This document shows positions 1 through 7,617 of a stretch of DNA of 64,000 nucleotides, piece by piece. The stretch's first letter is position 1, and every line of letters begins with the position of its first letter. Both the position numbers and the translations under genes were made by a program. The stretch is from the NCBI RefSeq assembly GCF_035989305.1, contig NZ_CP108514.1, positions 7,792,501 to 7,856,500 on the forward strand. The letters are read 5' to 3'. The notes under the pieces are model-generated. The model was given only the letters and a program-made list of their open reading frames with translations, searched no databases and was not told where the DNA came from. This DNA is from Streptomyces sp. NBC_01233 (GTDB taxonomy: Bacteria; Actinomycetota; Actinomycetes; Streptomycetales; Streptomycetaceae).

Positions 1-54
1 TGGGCGGTTTCCCAGGCATAGCGAGACATGGAGAATCTCCTTGCTGGTGCGTGG

Positions 55-1188
55 TCACGCACTGGTGGGCAGCCGCTGCAGGGCGGCGACGAGCCGGTCG
101 ATGGAGTTGGGGTTGCGCAGGTTCAGGCGGCCCCCGCGGTCGAGGTTGAACCATGAGGCGGGCACCAGGTCCACGCCGCGTTCGCCAAGAGCGATCCAGG
201 GGTCGGTGACGGTCTCGTCGCCGTAGAGGTAGGCGGCGAAGCACTGGCTGCGCGGCGCCAGCCGGTAGGGGGTCTGAGCAACTGCGGCGGTCACCTTGGC
301 CAGGTTGTCTTCGACCTCGCGCTGGGTGGTGTGCTGGTAGGCGGTATCGGTGAGGGATTCGCGGGCAGCGATGATGGCCAGGCTGGTCAGTTCGATCGGG
401 TCGATCGTTCGGTCGAAGTCGTCGACGTAGGCCGCCGGTGTGACCAGGTAGCCGATGCGTAGGCCGGACAAGCCGAAGAATTTGGAGAAGCTCTCCAGGA
501 ACAGCACGTTGCGGTGGTCGTTGGCCAGTGAGGCCGAGGACAGGTGCGGGTAGATGGTGTCGGCTTCGTCGACCACGAACATGGTCTGAGGGCAGGCGTT
601 CGCCAGCTGATCGACCTCGTCTCGCCTCCAGAAACGCCCGGTGACGGCGCTGGGGTTGGAGATGATCACGAAGTCGATCCCCTGATATTGGACGAACCGG
701 ACTACGTCGTCGACCTCGAACTGGAAGGGGAATCGTGTGTGTTCCAGCCAGGAGGTGCGCACGCCGACCCGGTCGGCGAAGTACCGGAATCCCGGCCAGT
801 CCGGGCGGAGCAGGCCGATGTGCTGGGCCGAGACGCCGAAGACCTCAAACGCATAGCGAACGGCGCCCATCGCTCCGGAGGTCAGGAACACCAGGTCCGG
901 ATCGACGCCGTGCAGGGCGGCGAGGTCACCGCGCAGCCTGGCGTCCTGCGGGTTCCAGTGGTCGGTGAGCATCTCGGCGGTCGGGGTCTGGACGGCGGCA
1001 AGCGCGCGCGGTGAGGGCCGGTCGTTCTCGCAGCCGGCGAGGTTGCACCGTTTGGTGGGCTGCGTTTCCACCGAACGGAACTGCGTAGGAACAATGATCT
1101 TGTCTACCGAGAACGGGGACGGCAGCAGGGTTGGCCGCGCCCCGGACGGCCGGGGCACTGCGACGGGTTCGGGCGATGAGGGAGCCAT
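55..1188 (-). CDS. PLP-dependent class I/II aminotransferase (histidinol-phosphate aminotransferase-like)
   Basis: Predicted 377-residue fold-type I aminotransferase that would move an amino group between an amino acid and a keto acid or aldehyde using pyridoxal phosphate. Visible hallmarks are the Asn of IISNPSAVTGR (about N178), the PLP-ring Asp in VVDEAD (D207) and the Schiff-base lysine in ESFSKFFGLSGLRIGY (K236). I start at the ATG at 1188 because a GGAGAGG ribosome binding site precedes it; a longer frame reaches 1257. The N-terminal 45 residues are Pro/Ser-rich and unlike the family. A wrecked gene lies upstream on the same strand. It may belong to a broken biosynthetic cluster; the substrate cannot be told. 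Confidence 0.85.
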   Translation of the reverse strand: MAPSSPEPVAVPRPSGARPTLLPSPFSVDKIIVPTQFRSVETQPTKRCNLAGCENDRPSPRALAAVQTPTAEMLTDHWNPQDARLRGDLAALHGVDPDLVFLTSGAMGAVRYAFEVFGVSAQHIGLLRPDWPGFRYFADRVGVRTSWLEHTRFPFQFEVDDVVRFVQYQGIDFVIISNPSAVTGRFWRRDEVDQLANACPQTMFVVDEADTIYPHLSSASLANDHRNVLFLESFSKFFGLSGLRIGYLVTPAAYVDDFDRTIDPIELTSLAIIAARESLTDTAYQHTTQREVEDNLAKVTAAVAQTPYRLAPRSQCFAAYLYGDETVTDPWIALGERGVDLVPASWFNLDRGGRLNLRNPNSIDRLVAALQRLPTSA

Positions 1189-1362
1189 GGAACCTCTCCA
1201 GTGGTCTGGGCCGGTACACGGATCACGGACGGCCGGGCATCGAGGAGGCCAGAGCACCCCGAATGATGCAGATGTGCCACTTGGGTGGATGCGCGGACGG
1301 TCAGTTGATGAATTCGGGGGCGGGGTGGGCCCTGTCGCGGCGCAGGTGCTAGTAGAACCTGG

Positions 1363-1662
1363 CTACGGACCGGTCGCTCTTCGTCTGAGGCCCGGGCCGG
1401 AGGCGGCGGCCTGCAGCGCGTCAGCCAGGACATCGCGGGTCTTGCGTGCGGTGCCGATGACGATGGTGCGGGGCTTGCCGGGAGCAGGCATCGCCAGAGC
1501 GTCGATGATGGCGTACCAGCGGTCGCTGATATCCGAGCTGAGGGTGAAGAAGATCGTGCCCCACACCCCGTAGTTGTAGAAACTGGGGGCGTCTCGCCGA
1601 TCACCGTCCGGGTGGGTGAACGCCGAGTACTCGGCGTTGGCAAAGATGTCGCCGGAGAGAGG
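1363..1662 (-). pseudogene. C-terminal fragment of an unrecognised gene
   Basis: A minus-strand frame is open from about 1680 to a stop at 1363 and reads through FYNYGVWGTIFFTLSSDISD and MPAPGKPRTIVIGTARKTRD without a credible start codon. The composition looks coding, so this is probably the 3' part of a gene whose 5' part is lost at the tandem repeat at 1663-1702. I do not recognise the family. It lies directly upstream of the aminotransferase on the same strand. Confidence 0.35.
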
Positions 1663-1702
1663 AGTGTCTGAAACTCGTAGCTAGTGTCTGAAAATCGTAG
1701 CT
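1663..1702. repeat. Tandem 20-bp direct repeat
   Basis: Two adjacent 20-bp units, AGTGTCTGAAACTCGTAGCT and AGTGTCTGAAAATCGTAGCT, differ at one base. They sit exactly between two wrecked genes, so they may be a scar of recombination or of lost mobile DNA. Confidence 0.7.
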
Positions 1703-1749
1703 GATGTCGTGCAGGGTTTCCAGGTGTTGCAGGTCGGCAGTGTTGCGGC

Positions 1750-2140
1750 AGAGACCTACGTGTCGATGTTCACGATTTCGCCGAGCTCACCCACGTGGAA
1801 CACCAGCTCGTCATCCGGGAACTCCAGGTCCGGCAGCTCCTACAGCGACTCAACCCTGTTGGAGGCACAGATCAGACCGAACCGCTCGGCGGTGGGTAAC
1901 CGGCACAACTGCGCTGCCGTCAGCCGCGGACCGTACAACCGGTCCCGGTCTGCGTGCACACGCCCGCCCGGTCGAACGGCCAGCGGCGTAGCGGACACAC
2001 CATCGGGTCATCCACGCCCGTCCCGGCCCCAAGGTCCGTGTTTAGATGCGGGCAGTAGGCACTCAGCGCCTGGGCCACACCGTCGGTGCCCCGTAAAGAC
2101 GACCACACGGCTGTCCAGAAAGCTTCCCCCAATACCTTGC
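1750..2140 (-). pseudogene. Decayed Rieske [2Fe-2S] oxygenase, N-terminal part
   Basis: The frame ending at 1920 reads GVAQALSAYCPHLNTDLGAG then MVCPLRRWPFDRAGVC, the two cluster-binding loops of a Rieske oxygenase domain (C-x-H ... C-x2-H). The second loop has Arg where the cluster-ligand His is expected. The sequence continues in another frame as LPTAERFGLICA and LEFPDDELVFHVGELGE, as expected after a Rieske domain, but with stops between. Frameshifts, stops and the missing His make this a pseudogene. Its 3' part is gone. Confidence 0.6.
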
Positions 2141-2183
2141 CGGGAAGCTCATCAGTCGACCGGCAGGCAGCGCACTGCTCGAC

Positions 2184-2230
2184 CGGACGAGGCGAGGCCA
2201 GGGCAGTACGCCCCGTCCTCGCCTCGTCCG
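2184..2230. terminator. Strong GC-rich hairpin, possible terminator
   Basis: A perfect 14-bp inverted repeat (CGGACGAGGCGAGG and its complement) is separated by 19 bases. It lies between the Rieske remnant and the IS5-type element. No T-run follows, which is common for streptomycete terminators. Confidence 0.45.
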
Positions 2231-2575
2231 ATCAGGTCCCGCTCATGTACCCAATCACCTACGCCGTGCACATCCACGGCGGCACGCGCCACGCCACCAA
2301 GCGTTTGAATCCTCCCCTCCCTGGAGGATTCCGTTGGGGAATGTGTGTTTCGAGCCTCCCGGCCTGGTCATGCGGCAAGGTCGAGGCGGGCGAGGTGAGA
2401 GAGACGGCTTGTGCCGGGCGGGGTGTTGTTGAGAAGCCGTATCTCAACCGATCATGGAACGTGCAGGTCGAACAGTGTTCCTGGTCGGGTGATCTTCCGG
2501 CTGTACGTGCATGAAGGCAGGGCCTCTCGGTAGCTCGGGGATGCGAACCTGACCGAGCGATGCCGGGAGGCCCTG

Positions 2576-3496
2576 TTGTCGTTGTTGTACTCGCCCGCGC
2601 CTACCGAGTTCAACTCGTCCGCCGTGTCGTGTGATTGCCTCGCGCACGTGTACGGCAACGTGGCTGATCATCCGGACCGGGAACGCTGGTATCCGTCGGA
2701 CATGACGGACGCGGAGTGGGCGGCCATCCGCCCCCTGCTGCCGGTGCCGGCGTGGCTTCAGGGCCGGGGCGGGCAGCCCGAGGGCTACTGCCACCGCCAG
2801 ATGTTGGACGCGATCCGCTACCTGGTCGCAGGCGGGATCTCCTGGCGGGCGATGCCCGCGGACTTCCCCGCCTGGGGCCGGGTCTACGCCTTCTTCCGCC
2901 GGTGGCGCGAGCACGGACTGATTGCCGAGTTCCACGACCGGCTGCGCGGCCGGGTGAGGGAGCGCGAGGGCCGCCAGGCGGAGCCTTCGGCAGGCATCAT
3001 CGACGCGCAGTCGGTGCGGGCTGCGGGCTCGGTGCCGTCCGGGTCACGCGGCTACGACGGCGGGAAGAAGGTGCCGGGCCGCAAGCGGCACATCGTGACC
3101 GACACGCTCGGACTGCTCCTGGCCGTCGCGGTCACGGCCGCGAACATCGGCGACCGGGACGCTGCCGTGGGCCTGCTTTCGCGGCTGCGTCGCCTGCACC
3201 GCGACATCACCCTTGTCTGGGCCGACGGCGGTTACACCGGCCTCATCGTCGACTGGTGCCGCCAGAAACTCGCCCTGACCTTGGAGATCGTCAAACGCAC
3301 CGACGACATGGAGGGATTCGTGGTGCTGCCGAGGCGGTGGGTGGTAGAGCGCACGTTCGCGTGGCTGATGAACTCCCGCCGTCTGGCCCGGGACTACGAG
3401 ACACTGCCCGCGACCAGCGAGGCGATGATCCAGTGGTCGATGGTCACACGGATGAGCCGGCGTCTGGCACGGCCACAGGCCGCCGGCCGGCGCTGA
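2576..3496 (+). CDS. IS5-family transposase
   Basis: DDE transposase of up to 306 residues. MTDAEWAAIRPLLP begins the usual N-terminal DUF4096-type region. The catalytic triad is recognisable in IIDAQSVRAAG, VWADGGYTG and VVERTFAWLMNSRRLARDYE. The frame is intact, so the element may be active. The frame starts at 2576, but family members often begin near the MTDAEW methionine (2702); the longer N-terminus is uncertain. Its last 53 bases overlap the convergent accessory gene. Confidence 0.85.
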   Translation: MSLLYSPAPTEFNSSAVSCDCLAHVYGNVADHPDRERWYPSDMTDAEWAAIRPLLPVPAWLQGRGGQPEGYCHRQMLDAIRYLVAGGISWRAMPADFPAWGRVYAFFRRWREHGLIAEFHDRLRGRVREREGRQAEPSAGIIDAQSVRAAGSVPSGSRGYDGGKKVPGRKRHIVTDTLGLLLAVAVTAANIGDRDAAVGLLSRLRRLHRDITLVWADGGYTGLIVDWCRQKLALTLEIVKRTDDMEGFVVLPRRWVVERTFAWLMNSRRLARDYETLPATSEAMIQWSMVTRMSRRLARPQAAGRR

Positions 3497-3986
3497 ACGC
3501 CCCCGACGTCTCCCGGAGCAGCCACCCGCGTTCCGCCAACCGCCTGGCCTTCGACCGCACCCCCTCGACCTTCGCCGATGTCGTGGCAAGGCCCAACTCC
3601 ACCGTGATCTCCTTGGCCCGGAGCGGCCCTCGTCCCGTTCCTCGTCGCTCTTCCAACACGCCCAGAATCCGCTGATAGTCCGGTGCCAGAACCGTCACCG
3701 GCAGCCCGTCCCGCCAGGGCGGCACCACCGAGCCCGCCACCGGCGCGAACGAGGCTGCCGCTTCCTCCTCCGCCGTCACGGCTACGGTCTCGGCCGCGCA
3801 GTCCGCCAGGGCCTCGACCAGCTCCTCCCGCGCAATCACCCTCCGGTCCAGCTCGATCTCGGCTGCCTCCGACATCTCGGCAACCCGTGCGGCTTCCTCC
3901 CGCAGGCCCTCCACCCGCACGCGGGCAGCCGCCTCTCGTCCCTCCAGCACTCCCAGCACCGACGCCACCGCGCACCCCTCGACCAC
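3444..3986 (-). CDS. IS-borne accessory protein with coiled coil and winged-helix-like C-terminus
   Basis: A 180-residue frame on the opposite strand, inside the IS inverted repeats and convergent with the transposase. Residues about 10-65 are Ala/Glu/Arg-rich and probably coiled coil. Residues about 100-165 (from VLAPDYQRILGVLEERR through ITVELGLATTSAKVEGVRSK to RRLAERGWL) resemble a helix-turn-helix or winged helix in spacing. I do not recognise a named family. It could regulate transposition or be unrelated cargo; coding bias and the intact frame support a real gene. Confidence 0.55.
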   Translation of the reverse strand: MVEGCAVASVLGVLEGREAAARVRVEGLREEAARVAEMSEAAEIELDRRVIAREELVEALADCAAETVAVTAEEEAAASFAPVAGSVVPPWRDGLPVTVLAPDYQRILGVLEERRGTGRGPLRAKEITVELGLATTSAKVEGVRSKARRLAERGWLLRETSGAFSAGRRPVAVPDAGSSV

Positions 3987-4090
3987 GAAGCGGAAACAAG
4001 ACGTCGGATGCCTCCCTCACCCCGAGCGAAACCATGCCTGACCAGCAGGAATCAAACGATCAAGTTCGGTTGAGATACGGCTTCTAATCT

Positions 4091-5612
4091 CAATACCAGT
4101 GATTTAAGGGTCCGGGGTGCCTGGGGTCTTCGGTGGGTTGGTCGGGGCCGTTTTGTGGTGTGGGGCGATGGCCACGGCTCGGGCTGGGTCGAGTGTCGGC
4201 TGTGGCCAGAGCCGGTGTGCGGTGCGCTTGACGCCGAAGTTGGACATCTTGCGTTTGACGACGCGGGCGTTCGACCGCTGTCGTCGCGGTGGCAGGAGGT
4301 GACGGGCTATCTCTCGTATCCCGTCGGTGAGGGCTGTGGCCAGGCGGTCAGGGGGAAAAGGCCGCCTGCGCGGTGACCTGGCGTAGGGCGAGGCGGAGGG
4401 TGCGGGTGAAGGAAAGCCGGTCGGTATCGGTGTCGGTGTCCCGGGCGGCGGTGTGCATGAGCTGGCGGATCGCGTGATGGACGAGGAGGTGGGCCCAGAC
4501 CTCCTGTTCGACGCCGTCGGGCGATCGGGAGCGCAGGACCTGGGCGGGGCCGCGTTGGTGGGTCTTCAGCTCGTCCAGTGTGGTCTCGATCTCCCATCGC
4601 TCGTTGTAGAGGGCCGCCAACTCCGCCGCGGGTGCGGCTTCGTGGTCGAGGATGGTGGTGATCAGCCGGTACGGGGCGTCGTGCTGCGGGCGTCCGGGGT
4701 CGTCCAGGGTGTACTCGATGACCCGCACCACGGTGGGATCGGTGCGTTTGCGGTGGTCCTTGGCCGCCACGATGTCGGAGAGGTAGGACCCGTCGGGGAG
4801 CTCGCGCCGCACGGGCAGGACGGCGTTGGACTTGATGCGCCAGAGCAGGTCCGCACCGCCGGCCGATGCCGCTCGCCACTGCTCCAGCCCGGCGAAGCCC
4901 CGGTCGGCCATCAGCAGGTCATCCGGTCCAAGGGCGTCGAACAGCTCCCGCGCGATCACGGACTCCGCGGTGGTGAACGGCCCCAGAGCCGCGCGGGTGA
5001 TGGCGTGCGTGCCGCACTCCGCCAGCGCCACCACCCGCACCTGCGGGAACGCGGTCCGCTCGCCCCGGTGGGTGGCGGGACGACCGAACCGGGCGTCGTT
5101 CTCCTCACTGTCCGGCACGTCGAACGTGGTCCCGTCGACCGCCATCAGACGCCAACACCCGTACCACGCACCGGGAGTGGACTCGGTCGCCACAGGCCCG
5201 GCGGACTGCTCGAAGAGAGCCTTGAGCGGCTCGGGCCCGAGCCTGGCCCGGGCCCGGGAAACCGCACCGGGCGTAGGCACCTGCCACGAACCCGACCAGT
5301 GCTTGGCCCAGGCCAGACCCTGAGTGAGCAGCCGTGCGACCTCTTCGTAGCCCTGACCGGAGAACAAGCACATCGCCAGCACGAAGTAGACGACCACCCG
5401 TGGAGGCAGCAGCCGGTTGCGCTGCCCGGCCTTCCCGGATTCCTCCACGACCCGGTCCACCAGCTCCGGCGGGAACGTCCGCGTCAGCAGTCCGATCGCG
5501 ATCCGATCCGACAACCGCTCGTCCGTCTCCGGCTTGACCTGTCCAGGGCGTGGCATCCAGACACCTCCTGGCCAACACCCTACCAGCCGAGATCCTTAAG
5601 TCACTGGTATTG
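4091..5612 (-). mobile_element. IS4-family element with 10-bp target duplication
   Basis: Imperfect terminal inverted repeats begin CAATACCAGTGATTTAAGG (4091) and end as the near complement (5594-5612). Direct repeats CTTCTAATCT flank it at 4081-4090 and 5613-5622. That duplication contains the last bases of the IS5-type element and the first two bases of the next element, so this insertion is the youngest of the three. Confidence 0.9.
4348..5556 (-). CDS. IS4-family transposase, C-terminus probably frameshifted
   Basis: A 402-residue DDE transposase with motifs MAVDGTTFDVPDSEEN, LLMADRGFAG and YNERWEIETTLDELK. The frame stops at AAFSP in a T4C5 run. In another frame the family C-terminus continues (PDRLATALTDGIREIARHLL, then RVVKRKMSNFGVKRTAHRLW) to about 4130. 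A one-base insertion in the run would explain this. The catalytic core is complete, but loss of about 80 C-terminal residues may matter. Confidence 0.8.
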   Translation of the reverse strand: MPRPGQVKPETDERLSDRIAIGLLTRTFPPELVDRVVEESGKAGQRNRLLPPRVVVYFVLAMCLFSGQGYEEVARLLTQGLAWAKHWSGSWQVPTPGAVSRARARLGPEPLKALFEQSAGPVATESTPGAWYGCWRLMAVDGTTFDVPDSEENDARFGRPATHRGERTAFPQVRVVALAECGTHAITRAALGPFTTAESVIARELFDALGPDDLLMADRGFAGLEQWRAASAGGADLLWRIKSNAVLPVRRELPDGSYLSDIVAAKDHRKRTDPTVVRVIEYTLDDPGRPQHDAPYRLITTILDHEAAPAAELAALYNERWEIETTLDELKTHQRGPAQVLRSRSPDGVEQEVWAHLLVHHAIRQLMHTAARDTDTDTDRLSFTRTLRLALRQVTAQAAFSP

Positions 5613-5620
5613 CTTCTAAT

Positions 5621-7199
5621 CTTGAAATTTAATCTCTGCGGGCTTGGTGTTCCTTGATCGATTCGGCGCGTTTGACGGTTTTGCCGACGTTGTGGTGCTC
5701 GGCTCGTTGCTTGTTCTTCGTGCCCGGGGGTCGTCCGGGGCCGGGTCGGGACGGTTTCGGTGCGGCTGCCGGGCGGGCCGCGGTCGCACGGACGTTGCGA
5801 AACCCCCGCCTGACCCGGGCAGGGGTGAGGCGGCGGGGTTCGGTTCGTCGTTCCCAGGGCCGCCTTAGGTCTTCGGCGAGGGGCCGGGCGAGGCAGAGCT
5901 GGGTGTGGGCGGCGATGATCAGCCAGGTCCACAGGTCGGCGGTGTCGGCGCGGCGGATCTTCGGCGCGGTCCAGCCGAGCGTCTGTTTCATCAGCCGGAA
6001 GGTGTGCTCCAGGTCGAAACGGCGGAGGAAGGACTGCCACCACCAGTCCACGTCGGCCGACGCAGCTGAGGTTGCGGAGCACCACAGCCAGACCGGTTTC
6101 GGGTCGCGGTCGCCCGGCAGGTACTCCACTTTCAGTCGCATCAATGTGCCGTGCAGGACGGGCAGTTCCTCTTCTGCGTGTTCCAGCCAGGGGCCGCGGT
6201 GAGTGAGCCGGGGGTGCATCCGGTCCCAGGCCATCGTCTCCGCCTTGCCGTAGCGGGTGGTGTCCGTGGCGGTGGCGACGTCAGGCTGGTGCCAGGTGTC
6301 GGGCTTGGCGAAGGAGAGGACGCCGCCGTGCCGGCGGGGCCGCCCGCCCCTCGGTCCGGAGACGGCGGGGCCCGGGTCGCGGAGCATGACGCGGTCCGAG
6401 CGCAGTCGTCCGAGCAGCACGACAGGCAGGTCCTTCAGGGCGTGGGCGAGGTAGGCGACGTCGTAGCCGGCGTCCATTACGATCAGGATCTCGGGGTCGC
6501 CCGGCTTCCAGTGCCCCGCGTCGGCCAGGCGCTCCACGACCTCACGGAGCTGGGCGGCGGTGACGAGTGTCGCGTCGTCCGCGGGTCCGAGCCGCAGGGC
6601 GTCCAGGAGCCGGCACCAGGAGGTGCGGCCTGTTTCCAGTGCGGCGACGAAGGAGTACGGCCAGCCCGGGATGAACTGGTCCGTCTTGCGGTCGCCACGT
6701 CCGTAGACGTGGCAGAACAGCCGGTTGTCGCTGGTAGGAGCGTCGGGGCGGAGCCAGTTGCTCACGTCCACGGCCAGCACGATCCGCCCGTCGGCCGCCT
6801 TTGGCAGCGGCAACCCGGCCAGAGAGCGACGCAGACGCGTCGGTTCGATCCAGCCACGGTCTAGCCCCGAGTACAAGGCGCCGTGACCGCGCCGGTGCTC
6901 GGCTGCCAGAGACAGCTCGACCAGGGTGTTCACCGGCCCGTCCGCACACAGCACCGCGTCGGTGAGCTCGAAGAGCGCGTCGGTCCGGGCATACAGGCAG
7001 TCGTAGAACTCCACACGAAAGCGGGACAACACATCCAACGCCTCGCATCCGGACACGTCGGCAGGGAGACTCATACACAGCGGCCGTTCTCTGATGCTTC
7101 GTTACTCGACATCTCGAAGCGTGGAGAACGGCTGCCTCCGCTGTCCCGGGAAACACCGCAGATCAGCAGGTCGGGTGACGAGCGAGGATAAACGCCAAG
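5621..7199 (-). mobile_element. DDE-type element, copy 1 (here called IS-A), 5-bp target duplication CTAAT
   Basis: Ends resemble CTTGRMRTTTA (5621 onward; complement ending 7199) and match the ends of a second copy at 23881 and 34427. Direct repeats CTAAT flank it at 5616-5620 and 7200-7204. The left copy includes the last two bases of the IS5-type inverted repeat, so IS-A inserted at the edge of that element, next to an IS701 remnant. Confidence 0.8.
5629..7074 (-). CDS. IS-A transposase (DDE superfamily, IS701-like fold)
   Basis: A 481-residue transposase with acidic motifs LAVDVSNWLRPD, ILIVMDAGYDVAYL and FDLEHTFRLMKQTLGW, the layout of DDE_5-type endonucleases. The C-terminal 60 residues are basic and Pro-rich (KPSRPGPGRPPGTKNK). 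The frame is intact. A close second copy at 23.9-34.3 kb is disrupted. The exact family name is uncertain. Confidence 0.75.
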   Translation of the reverse strand: MSLPADVSGCEALDVLSRFRVEFYDCLYARTDALFELTDAVLCADGPVNTLVELSLAAEHRRGHGALYSGLDRGWIEPTRLRRSLAGLPLPKAADGRIVLAVDVSNWLRPDAPTSDNRLFCHVYGRGDRKTDQFIPGWPYSFVAALETGRTSWCRLLDALRLGPADDATLVTAAQLREVVERLADAGHWKPGDPEILIVMDAGYDVAYLAHALKDLPVVLLGRLRSDRVMLRDPGPAVSGPRGGRPRRHGGVLSFAKPDTWHQPDVATATDTTRYGKAETMAWDRMHPRLTHRGPWLEHAEEELPVLHGTLMRLKVEYLPGDRDPKPVWLWCSATSAASADVDWWWQSFLRRFDLEHTFRLMKQTLGWTAPKIRRADTADLWTWLIIAAHTQLCLARPLAEDLRRPWERRTEPRRLTPARVRRGFRNVRATAARPAAAPKPSRPGPGRPPGTKNKQRAEHHNVGKTVKRAESIKEHQARRD

Positions 7200-7203
7200 C
7201 TAA

Positions 7204-7525
7204 TATTGCAACGGTCTTTGCTGTGATGGTTTGTTGGCTTCTGGTGGTGTGTGGGCGCGTCGTTTGTAGTGGCTGGTGCGGGCTTGGTGTTGTCGTCTGC
7301 GGCGCCAGTGTGACCAGTGCAGGACGTGGTCGATGCTCGGGCGGGGCCGGGTGAGGCGGCTGATCAGGCGCCGGAGTTCGGGGAGGGTGAGGGGTATGAG
7401 CTGGGAGGATCCGTTTCTGCTTTCCCGGTGTCGAGTTCGCGGGCCCGCAGGACGGTGAGGCAGGCGTGTGCGGCCATGGCCAGGGTCATGTGGCGGTGCC
7501 AGCCGTCGAAGCGGCGGACCTGGTA
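7204..7525 (-). pseudogene. IS701-family remnant 1, C-terminal half
   Basis: In the sense direction this encodes YQVRRFDGWHRHMTLAMAAH, the end of an IS701 transposase, continuing from the piece at 10636 once the IS3 element between them is removed. After about 24 more residues the family tail (LIPLTLPELRRLISRL, HWSHWRRRRQHQARTSHYKR) is found only in the -1 frame. The end TATTGCAACGG matches an IS701 end at 50187. Confidence 0.75.
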
Positions 7526-7593
7526 TGAGCTTCCCCCGAGATGCGGGGATGGGTGACAGAGGGTCAGATGGGTCTCATGAGAGGAGCCCAGAC

Positions 7594-7617
7594 GATGCCT
7601 GCGCCGAGGAAGTATCC
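7594..7617 (+). pseudogene. IS3 orfA start, separated from its gene (copy 1)
   Basis: ATG at 7594 after GAGGAG encodes MPAPRKYP, the native first eight residues of orfA. The IS4a insertion follows directly. The rest of orfA resumes at 9394 with KYPLELRERAV, the repeated codons being the target duplication. Confidence 0.75.

Larger units (their letters stand above)
2432..4085 (+). mobile_element. IS5-family element with accessory gene (1,654 bp)
   Basis: Bounded by perfect 20-bp terminal inverted repeats AGAAGCCGTATCTCAACCGA (2432-2451) and its complement (4066-4085). It carries a plus-strand transposase and a minus-strand accessory gene. No target duplication is visible: the right flank was altered by two later insertions whose duplications overlap its last bases. 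Confidence 0.85.

Noticed and set aside
2306..2330. IS200/IS605-type end (also at 34693)
   Set aside because: Only a short shared CT-rich stretch, no tnpA, tnpB or guide-RNA-like structure that I could establish.
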